Source: an uncultured Spirochaetales bacterium
GTDB lineage: Bacteria > Spirochaetota > Spirochaetia > Sphaerochaetales > Sphaerochaetaceae
Assembly: GCA_949297785.1 (NCBI GenBank)
Contig: CASFTW010000033.1
Coordinates: 1 to 36,348 of the forward strand
Direction of reading: 5' to 3'
DNA length: 36,348 bases
Below, one piece after another: positions 1-6,466 of this stretch (positions are counted from its first letter, which is position 1; every line of letters begins with the position of its first letter). The translations under genes and the position numbers were made by a program. The notes below the pieces were generated by a model. That model did no database searches, was not told where the DNA came from, and saw only the letters and a program-made list of their open reading frames with translations.

Positions 1-429
1 GATGCATTAACGACAATCCGTCAAACTTAAACAATCCATTTTATGTCCATATTTTGTTGCATCAACTTTTCTGTTGCATTTACTTTTACAATTTACTCAC
101 AAAATATTTACGTATTTCATAGTTTTTACTCCGTAATGATGCTTATACAGAATACAACAATCAACAACAAAAGTATTATGAATATTAGCATAACCTAACT
201 TGCAAACAGGAATTTAAGTTTGTTCTATACCTTGTGAACCTTTAAATACCTATAACAAAGATTTTATTAATATGAGTTTACGGGACAGACAAATATAAGC
301 CCCTTACAAAGAAATTGCCGGAGGCAGCCCTCCGGCTCTTCGGCGGGGATTCGCCCCTGTTCGTCTTGGTGTCCGACCTGTTCACAATATAGCATAAAAT
401 CAGTTTACTAGAAAAATTCATCTATCTTT
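1..429. other. AT-rich intergenic stretch at window edge
   Basis: I see no credible coding frame here: every frame is broken by frequent stops and base composition is strongly AT-biased compared with the region after 3.4 kb. The only structure is the GC-rich island at about 317-357, which holds an 8-bp hairpin and a second small GGGG/CCCC stem, followed by two copies of CCTGTTC (356-362 and 377-383). The stretch lies downstream of a decayed integrase, so it may be the outer flank of an old mobile element. Confidence 0.6.
307..336 (-). terminator. Hairpin with T-rich tail, possible terminator of the integrase remnant
   Basis: GCCGGAGG (317-324) and CCTCCGGC (329-336) form a perfect 8-bp stem with a 4-nt loop. 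Read on the minus strand it is followed by AATTTCTTTG, a weak U-rich tail, so it could terminate transcription coming from the integrase remnant at 430-886. Read on the plus strand there is no T run. Confidence 0.5.
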
Positions 430-886
430 CTAATAAAACATGACATTGATATTATTACCTGAGACTCCTTTTCTATGAATACTGGCACGGAAATCAAGCA
501 GATCACTTTCAGTACAACCCTGTTTTTAATCATTTCAGGTTAAGTTCCGAGTCAAAGATGTGCATTCTCCCTAAAGGTGAATTAAAGATATATTTCTCCA
601 ATAGTCTCCTGTTGTTCCGACAATACCGCTCACTGATATTCTTACCCTCAGCTATGAGTCTTGTTGCATGAGGGCACCTGTCCCAGTCAAAATACGGTTC
701 GGCATAATCCCTGAACAAAGGATTTTCCTTTCCTGCTCTTTTTCCTGCAATAACTCTCTCTGCATACCGCATAGCCATAGCCTTGCTTGTCTCGCCTGTC
801 GACTTGAAGCATTTCATCTCTGGAATCTTGAAGTACCAGTACTTCCCATTCTTCCAATACTTTACCGGAAGCTTTTTTCTGCTCAT
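430..886 (-). pseudogene. Tyrosine-recombinase (phage integrase) N-terminal remnant
   Basis: The intact frame from ATG 886 to a stop at 530 gives an arm-type N-terminus (KYWKNGKYWYFKIPE) and the start of a SAM-like core-binding domain (FRDYAEPYFDWD, then SERYCRNNRRLLEKYI). After the stop, homology-like sequence resumes in another frame at about 507-433 (SDLLDFRASIHRKG, then N-I-N-V), typical of the next core-binding helices, before a second stop at 430. The whole catalytic domain (the R, H-x-x-R and Y residues) is absent, so this cannot be a working recombinase. I prefer ATG 886 to the ATG at 916 because AGGCG lies upstream of it and homology-like sequence begins there. It is a relic of an integrated phage or genomic island. 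Confidence 0.7.
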
Positions 887-1064
887 TGTAGTATCGCCTA
901 TTAATAAAATAGGCATCCAAGGGAGTTCTCGATTTTATTATCCAAGTCAATTATCTAAGATTCTATCTAAAGTCGATAAAATCAGAGATATCGATTCCAA
1001 AATTCAAAGATATATGTCTTTTTAGCATATAAAGTTACAGAATTAATATTTCCATTTCCTAAGG

Positions 1065-1112
1065 AAAATAAAAAACCCCTAGCGGAAAAAAGGAGGTAAA
1101 CCGCTGTAGGGG
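1065..1112 (-). terminator. Strong rho-independent terminator or attenuator (minus strand)
   Basis: CCCCTAGCGG (1076-1085) pairs with CCGC (1101-1104) and TAGGGG (1107-1112), with a 2-nt bulge. Read on the minus strand the 10-bp stem is followed by TTTTTTATTTT (1075-1065), a textbook U-tail. It sits about 600 bp beyond the AlbA_2-type gene and 180 bp before the integrase remnant, so it could be a distal terminator or a leader attenuator of the integrase. Confidence 0.65.
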
Positions 1113-1128
1113 AACAAAAGGAGGTAAA
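1088..1128. repeat. 13-bp direct repeat AAAAGGAGGTAAA, two copies
   Basis: AAAAGGAGGTAAA occurs at 1088-1100, inside the loop and arm of the terminator hairpin, and again at 1116-1128, immediately after it. The copies are exact and 28 bp apart. On the plus strand each resembles a perfect Shine-Dalgarno, but neither is followed by an open frame. Confidence 0.8.
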
Positions 1129-1719
1129 TTTTTAATCGGAAACTTGTTGTTTCCTCTGTGTTATGGCCTAACAATAATAGAATACGAATTTTATGTCAAT
1201 ATACTTTTTAAAAATTTGTATACAAATTTCTCTTTTTTATGCGAACAAGCCCCTATTTTTATCATTTTTTCTGTTTTTCTGTTTGCTATTTACTTATGAT
1301 ATAAACTTTTAACAATTTTATAAAATCTTTGTAAAATTAACGGGAATTTCAAAAAATTTTTTGACAGGCCTTAATTTTCTTTCAGATCTGCCAAAAGAGA
1401 ACAAAATACACACTTCACTTAGTGAAAAGATTCAAAATGTAATTCTCCATATAACATTATGATCATTGCATAAAATTAAAACTGCAATACAGTGTATCAA
1501 TCGATAGTAATATAAAAGTTCCAATGAAAAACTGTGCGATCATCCACAGCTACTCAATGATGATATCTATGCAGATAATACCTGAAATAAATCCCAATGA
1601 GACCCCAAAAAAAACCAAACCCAATACATATTTTTACTGGCGTTTGATAATATTTACATATAAAATAAACAAATATTTTTTATTTTTATATACTTAAATA
1701 TCCCAATTATTCCCAATAA

Positions 1720-3105
1720 TTATTTTTTATAAAACCACAATGCGGATTTTGTTCTTCCAACACAATATATCTCTCCATCATTACGGAGCTCATTTACTAA
1801 ACTTCGAATCTGATCTCGACTATGACTTGGTAATACTTGATATAACTCACCAAACGGAGTTCCATTATCTCCATTCATTTTTATATGCTTTAAGATTAAT
1901 TCTTTATTCGTATTTCGATCCAGACCTACAAGCCTTGTATAAGTCCCTGTTTTACCCACTGCAGCATAAAGACTCCGTGCAAGGACATATTTACTGCGCC
2001 CAGCATGTTCAACAATCCCCATATCAATCAACCGATTAATTCTTGCATTCATTTCAGTTTGTAACGCTACACCATGATATAAGGAATTAATTATCAGGAA
2101 ATCAATTGTTGACAAAGACTCCATTCTATCATTGCCTATCCGGTTAATCACAAAAAGCATCTCAGGGTTTATAACTAACCCATTTAAAGATATAACAACA
2201 AAATTACTATCCGTACCTGTAAAATCGGGCAACTCCTTGGCTTCTTTTATACTGAACTCATAAATTATATTCATTCCCTGCCCTGATCTTTCAACAAGTC
2301 CACAAAGCGACAGGATCTCTGCCACACGACGATTACGGGGAGATTGCCGATCTAATATATTTTCCAATGTTATACCATTTGGCAGCCCTCCTGGGTTTTC
2401 TATAACAAGATGATCTGGATATTGCCTTATAAACACACTTCCTGCCATCTGATAATCCCTGTGGCTAACTGCATTTATTACAGCCTCTCTTATCACCCGT
2501 TCATTGAATGTCGGAATATCAAAAATAAAAAGACCATCCTGATAATGTTGCCTATCATTGCGTAAATTGATCAAATTCCATATATCATCAAAACAGGTAA
2601 AAAAACCTGCTCTAAACTCTTCCCTTTGATTTGCTGGTCCTGACGCATTTGAAGATCGATATTCAAAAACAATTTCAGACTGAGGCAAATATTTGGTAAG
2701 CGATGAATGTTTGCCAAAAAGAATCAATGCTGCATAAGTTACGCCATCATCAGTAACTGCACTGCAATCACGAAGTATTTGCTCACCAGATAAATTAGCC
2801 AAACGTTTATTTCCACTTTTCTTTATCCACTTTGAGCGGAATAATTCAACAGCTGATTCATCTAAATCACTCAATGTTGCACCAGCACATATACTTCCTG
2901 AAAAATCAAATCCAGATTCTTTATAAATGGAATATCTTACATTATCTGGCATTGGTATCAAACTATCACTTTCATACCACCATGCTACCCCATCAAGCTG
3001 TACAGATAGTCCTATAGGCCGGCTGGAAACATCAAACACAAGAACTCTTTTCTCTTGATACTCAAGCACTCGGAAATCAACCATTATCTGTAATTTATCT
3101 ATCAA
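1720..3105 (-). CDS. C-terminal part of a frameshifted AlbA_2/Schlafen-type putative ATP-binding protein
   Basis: This 461-residue frame carries most of a protein of the 'putative DNA-binding / ATP-binding, divergent AAA-4' type, often found in accessory and defence regions. Visible family features are a conserved stretch after the AlbA_2 domain (VLVFDVSSRPIG), the segment FNERVIREAVINAVSHRDY, which resembles the N-box of GHKL-type ATPase folds, and ENPGGLPNGI plus GLVERSGQGM, the matching glycine motifs. Winged-helix-like sequence fills the C-terminus. The N-terminal AlbA_2 domain is encoded just upstream in another frame (3102-3356), so translation from the TTG at 3105 would give a headless protein. 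The family is inferred from recognition; biochemical function is unknown. Confidence 0.7.
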   Translation of the reverse strand: MIDKLQIMVDFRVLEYQEKRVLVFDVSSRPIGLSVQLDGVAWWYESDSLIPMPDNVRYSIYKESGFDFSGSICAGATLSDLDESAVELFRSKWIKKSGNKRLANLSGEQILRDCSAVTDDGVTYAALILFGKHSSLTKYLPQSEIVFEYRSSNASGPANQREEFRAGFFTCFDDIWNLINLRNDRQHYQDGLFIFDIPTFNERVIREAVINAVSHRDYQMAGSVFIRQYPDHLVIENPGGLPNGITLENILDRQSPRNRRVAEILSLCGLVERSGQGMNIIYEFSIKEAKELPDFTGTDSNFVVISLNGLVINPEMLFVINRIGNDRMESLSTIDFLIINSLYHGVALQTEMNARINRLIDMGIVEHAGRSKYVLARSLYAAVGKTGTYTRLVGLDRNTNKELILKHIKMNGDNGTPFGELYQVLPSHSRDQIRSLVNELRNDGEIYCVGRTKSALWFYKK

Positions 3106-3356
3106 TGTACTCTTTCCGGTTGCTCAAAAGCATTGCTTCCAACCACTTTTCTAGGTCGCTTGTCAGAAATACCGAATACAAGCATACCCCCACCACAATT
3201 AGCCAATGCACAACAACATTTAGCAGCTTCATCAAAGCCAAAACTGCTTTTTGCTTCTTTGAATTGAAAATGTTCTCCCTCTGGGGCCTCAAGTAAATAA
3301 TCTATTGTTACCTTATCAGACAATGTAAAATCCATCCTACAGCTCAAAAATGGCAC
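3102..3356 (-). pseudogene. N-terminal AlbA_2 domain fragment, separated by a frameshift
   Basis: This 84-residue frame contains an AlbA_2 (Schlafen-type) nucleic-acid-binding domain start: LLEAPEGEHFQFKEAKSSF, followed by ALANCGGGMLVFGISD, the characteristic N-(C/T)-x-G-G-x-L-x-x-G-(V/I)-x-D pattern. It stops at CAT TGA directly where the larger frame begins. The two frames read continuously as one protein if a single base is restored near 3105-3113 (ERV, then STLIDKL). Translation probably starts at GTG 3356 or ATG 3335; neither has a convincing Shine-Dalgarno. The overlap lacks a classic X-XXY-YYZ slippery heptamer, so I favour mutation or sequencing error over programmed frameshifting. 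Confidence 0.7.
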
Positions 3357-3384
3357 TTTTTCTATAATAAAAACAAAGCATAGT

Positions 3385-3419
3385 TAAAAAATGCCGGGCG
3401 TATGGACTCCACCCGACAT
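3385..3419 (-). terminator. Terminator of the aminotransferase-modE-like-pfk operon
   Basis: On the minus strand ATGTCGGG (3419-3412) pairs with CCCGGCAT (3398-3391), including one G-U pair, and is followed by a run of T. It lies 20 bp beyond the phosphofructokinase stop codon and closes the minus-strand operon. Confidence 0.8.
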
Positions 3420-3438
3420 GATTACAAAATGCGTCTTT

Positions 3439-4764
3439 TCAGTTCTTCATGCTGAACGGCTGTCTGGTGTTCTCAAGAACATCTCTCCACAGAGATCCCT
3501 CGATATCCACATGGCTTCTCTTGGATACAGCCTGCTTGATCGGCAGATACACAAACTGATTGTTCACGCGGCTGACAAGACATCTTGTCTTGCCGGCCAT
3601 TGCGGCATGGACGGCATGTGCGCCGAGACGTGCGCAGTAAATTGAGTCATAGCTGTTGGCAGGGGCCGAGCGTATGATGTAGGACGGATCAATATACTTT
3701 ACGGATGTCGGGATGCCTTCATCCTTGAAGTACTGCTTGATCCTCTCCTTGAGGAATATTCCGATGTCATGATACTTGATGTTTCCTGATGCGTCGGTCT
3801 CTCCTGTAGGAGGAGCGAATTCCTGTCCTGCACCTTCGGCAACGAGAATGACTGCATGTCCGCGCTCAAGTATTCGCCTCTTGAGATTCTCAAGCAGACC
3901 GTTGGGACCGTCAAGATCGAACGGACTTTCGGGAATCAGACAGAAGTTCACGTCGGACTGGGCAAGGGATGTGTGTGCGGCAATGAAGCCGGACTCGCGT
4001 CCCATGACCTTTACAAGGCCGATTCCGTTGATTGAGTTCTTAGCCTCGACATGCGCTCCGCGCACTGAAGGAACCGCCGATGTAACGGCAGTATCGAAAC
4101 CGAAGGAGGAATCGATGAAGCTCAGATCGTTGTCGATCGTCTTCGGGACACCGACAACCGCGATCTTGAGACCGCGCTTATTTATCTCCTCACCGATATC
4201 ATAGGCACCGCGCAGAGTACCGTCACCGCCGATCGTGATGAGGATGTTTATATTAAGCCTCTCAAGCGAGTCGACAATCTCCTCGACCTGCTTTCCGCCG
4301 CCGCGTGCGGAGCCGAGGATCGTACCGCCCTTCTCCTGTATGTCGTCAACGACATCCGGATCAAGAGGGATGAGCGGCCATGCCGAATTCTCCAGCAGTC
4401 CGAGATAACCGTACTGGATGCCGGAGATTCTCCTTACACCGTAGCGGTACCAGAAACAGCGCACGACTGCCCTGATGACATTGTTCAGACCAGGGCATAT
4501 GCCGCCGCAGGTGCAGATTGCAGCATGGACATGGCTGGGGTTGAAGTAGATTTTCTCTCTGGGGCCTGCGACTTCCATCGCATCCTCATGCACCGGCTGT
4601 CTTCTGCCGTCCACAACCTCAGTATCGATTGAATAAAGCACCTTGTCGCTGTCATTCACATAATCAGCCATACCGTCGCCGCCGCTCTTGCTCATGCGGA
4701 TCGGGGACTGAAGCTTGGCTTCTCCGAGGGTTTCAATATCGAAATCATAAAGACGATCACCCAT
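3439..4764 (-). CDS. pfkA: 6-phosphofructokinase, long B2-type
   Basis: This 441-residue cytosolic enzyme phosphorylates fructose 6-phosphate at C1, the committed step of glycolysis. The substrate and nucleotide motifs are in order: GGICPGLN (about 87-94), IGGDGTLRGA (about 178), PKTIDND (about 207-213, holding the catalytic Asp), MGRESGFIA and an IPE motif. The family discriminators are mixed. Gly in GGDG (E. coli G104) is typical of ATP-dependent enzymes, whereas Lys in PKTIDND (E. coli G124) is typical of PPi-type sequences. Known enzymes with this pairing, such as trypanosomal PFK, use ATP, so I call it ATP-dependent. The 80-residue N-terminal extension is normal for this clade. The start has GGAGGA 8 nt upstream and lies 8 bp inside the regulator gene, which suggests translational coupling. 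Confidence 0.92.
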   Translation of the reverse strand: MGDRLYDFDIETLGEAKLQSPIRMSKSGGDGMADYVNDSDKVLYSIDTEVVDGRRQPVHEDAMEVAGPREKIYFNPSHVHAAICTCGGICPGLNNVIRAVVRCFWYRYGVRRISGIQYGYLGLLENSAWPLIPLDPDVVDDIQEKGGTILGSARGGGKQVEEIVDSLERLNINILITIGGDGTLRGAYDIGEEINKRGLKIAVVGVPKTIDNDLSFIDSSFGFDTAVTSAVPSVRGAHVEAKNSINGIGLVKVMGRESGFIAAHTSLAQSDVNFCLIPESPFDLDGPNGLLENLKRRILERGHAVILVAEGAGQEFAPPTGETDASGNIKYHDIGIFLKERIKQYFKDEGIPTSVKYIDPSYIIRSAPANSYDSIYCARLGAHAVHAAMAGKTRCLVSRVNNQFVYLPIKQAVSKRSHVDIEGSLWRDVLENTRQPFSMKN

Positions 4765-5125
4765 TCTTGTATTCCTCCATTTGTTTCATCAAGAGCCCAG
4801 AGAATTTCTCATAAGGTATCTTAACACATTCTTTTGCTTCTTTCTGGAAGTCAGAATAAATTTTCACGAAATTCACGGCAAATGGAGTGAGACTCGCGCC
4901 GTCACGGCTGGAACCGCCCTTGCGGCGCTCCAGCACCTCCATTCCGAGCTGTTCCTCCAGTCTCCTGATCATGTTGTAAGCCTTGGTGTATGAAACCGAC
5001 ATGCTGGCAGCCGCTTTGCGCAGGCTGCCCAGTTCTCCGACTCTCTCAAGCAGCCACAGGACGCCCACACCCATGAACTTTTCACCATTCTCATCGACCA
5101 GATAGAATTTCGTCTTCAGCTCCAT
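4757..5125 (-). CDS. ModE-like winged-helix transcriptional regulator (DNA-binding domain only)
   Basis: This 122-residue protein matches the N-terminal LysR-like winged helix of ModE. The pattern GVLWLLERVGELGSLRKAA, then VSYTKAYNMIRRLEEQLG and ERRKGGSSRDGASLT, is the conserved helix-turn-helix and wing. Full-length ModE (about 260 residues) adds two molybdate-binding Mop domains; none is present, so the ligand, if any, is unknown. It overlaps the aminotransferase upstream by 10 bp and phosphofructokinase downstream by 8 bp, so all three are almost certainly one transcript and it may control its own operon. The start has AGGAGA 5 nt before ATG. Identity of the fold is solid; the regulatory role is inferred. 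Confidence 0.85.
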   Translation of the reverse strand: MELKTKFYLVDENGEKFMGVGVLWLLERVGELGSLRKAAASMSVSYTKAYNMIRRLEEQLGMEVLERRKGGSSRDGASLTPFAVNFVKIYSDFQKEAKECVKIPYEKFSGLLMKQMEEYKNG

Positions 5126-6414
5126 ATCTCTCCTGCAGCTTTGAAGATCGTATCGACCAAATCTTCAAGATTCTCATTCTCGACAGAACAGTATGCAAGG
5201 CGCAGAGTCCTGTCCATGATGTTTATCGTTCCGATACCGTATTTGTCCAGAAGATAGACTCTCAGCTCCTCTGCGCTGTGCCCCGCGGTATCGAAAGCCA
5301 TGAAATAACCGGAATTGAAAGGATAGGCCTTAAGGAGGCTGCTTGACTCCCACTTCTTCACAGCCTTGCGGATAGTCCTGTAGCGCATCTCCATCTCACG
5401 GCCGGTCGCCGCCTTGTCCTTTTCAACGTTCTTTCCGTCCGTGTAGGCCTTAACCAGCATTGACTGGCCCGGCCTGTCGCAGTTGGAAACCGTACAGCGG
5501 ATCGCACCCAGTGTCTTTTTCACAAGAGCGTCAATGTGCTCTTCACTGAAGCCCTTCGAGGCATATGAGATGAAGCCGATTCTGAAGCCCCATACCATGT
5601 CTTCCTTGGTTGCGGCATCCCCCTTGACTGCGAATATATTGTCATGGATATGGGCGATGCGGGCGAAGAGGCTTTCCTTTGCGATATCATCTTCGAAGAA
5701 AAGACCGTAATAGGCATCATCGCATATGACGAGAACTTTCTTTCCTGAATCCGCAACTGCCACAAGAGCAGATACGAGTTCATTCATCTCCTCTTCACTT
5801 GGAGTATAACCGGTAGGATTGTTCGGGAAGTTGAGAAGGATCCTGACAGTATCACCTTCACAGCTCATGAGCGCATCCTTCATGCCCTCGCTGTTGAACC
5901 TGCCTTCGCTGAAAAACCTGAATGTCTTTATGCTGCAGCCCCTGAGCTCACGGAATATGAGATCATAGTTGTCCCAGAAAAGATCCGGAAGAACCAGAGT
6001 GTCACCTTCATCGAAGAAAAGTGTCGCACACAGGCTGATGGCATGAGTGAGACCTGCCGTCACGAGAGGCTGTGAGAAAAGTGTGCCCCTGAGGGACGGA
6101 TTCTTTCTGAGAATCTCTTCCTTCCAGATCGCCCTGAGTGTCTTGTCGCCGCCGCCGGGAGCATAGTTGAAGATATCGGAGGGTTTGAAAACCCCTTCCC
6201 TGTAGAAATCCATGATATCCCCCAGATGCATCGGCTGGCCCTTGCTCGTCGCAAGTCCCACTGTCGCATTATATCTGTCAGCCTTCTGTTTGGCCTCATC
6301 ACTCTGGGCAACGATTCCCTTCGGAAAGTACATTCTCCTGCCAACCTTTGAAAGGAAGGCACCGGCGATGCTTGTGTCAAGCACCTCATTCAGACCTTTA
6401 GCAAGTTCATTCAT
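5116..6414 (-). CDS. PLP-dependent class I/II aminotransferase
   Basis: This 432-residue fold-type I aminotransferase is a cytosolic homodimer in the known family. Visible motifs are APGGGDKTLR in the N-terminal domain, NFPNNPTGY (substrate and cofactor binding), CDDAYYGLFF (the Asp that contacts the pyridine nitrogen), the Schiff-base lysine at about residue 270 in TKEDMVWGFRIG (K-x5-G-x-R-x-G), and a C-terminal arginine region near LRLAYCS for the substrate carboxylate. The amino donor cannot be read from the sequence; an aspartate/aromatic-type activity is plausible. It heads an overlapping operon with the ModE-like regulator and phosphofructokinase. The start has CAGGAG 7 nt upstream of ATG. 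Confidence 0.88.
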   Translation of the reverse strand: MNELAKGLNEVLDTSIAGAFLSKVGRRMYFPKGIVAQSDEAKQKADRYNATVGLATSKGQPMHLGDIMDFYREGVFKPSDIFNYAPGGGDKTLRAIWKEEILRKNPSLRGTLFSQPLVTAGLTHAISLCATLFFDEGDTLVLPDLFWDNYDLIFRELRGCSIKTFRFFSEGRFNSEGMKDALMSCEGDTVRILLNFPNNPTGYTPSEEEMNELVSALVAVADSGKKVLVICDDAYYGLFFEDDIAKESLFARIAHIHDNIFAVKGDAATKEDMVWGFRIGFISYASKGFSEEHIDALVKKTLGAIRCTVSNCDRPGQSMLVKAYTDGKNVEKDKAATGREMEMRYRTIRKAVKKWESSSLLKAYPFNSGYFMAFDTAGHSAEELRVYLLDKYGIGTINIMDRTLRLAYCSVENENLEDLVDTIFKAAGEIWS

Positions 6415-6466
6415 AAGCAGCTCCTGCCAGTTAAAAGATAATACTCACTCTACGAGCGGGTTGTTT

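Larger units (their letters stand above)
887..1719. other. Long AT-rich gene-free stretch
   Basis: About 830 bases without a supportable gene. It contains an inverted repeat TCGATA/TATCGA at 973-994, the terminator-like hairpin and duplicated AAAAGGAGGTAAA at 1065-1128, and a 28-codon hydrophobic minus-strand frame at 1550-1633 with no start codon. Just downstream of the AlbA_2-type gene, at about 1698-1725, the minus strand carries two near-copies of AATTATTGGGA. I see no RNA gene. The pattern fits a decayed accessory region. Confidence 0.55.

Noticed and set aside
317-383. tRNA or tmRNA 3' end as an integration site
   Set aside because: The GGGGATTCGCCCC element resembles a T-arm, but no acceptor stem, CCA end or cloverleaf can be drawn around it.
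1550-1633. 28-codon hydrophobic minus-strand frame in the AT-rich gap
   Set aside because: No start codon, no ribosome-binding site and too short to tell from chance; it could be a fossil of a membrane-protein gene.
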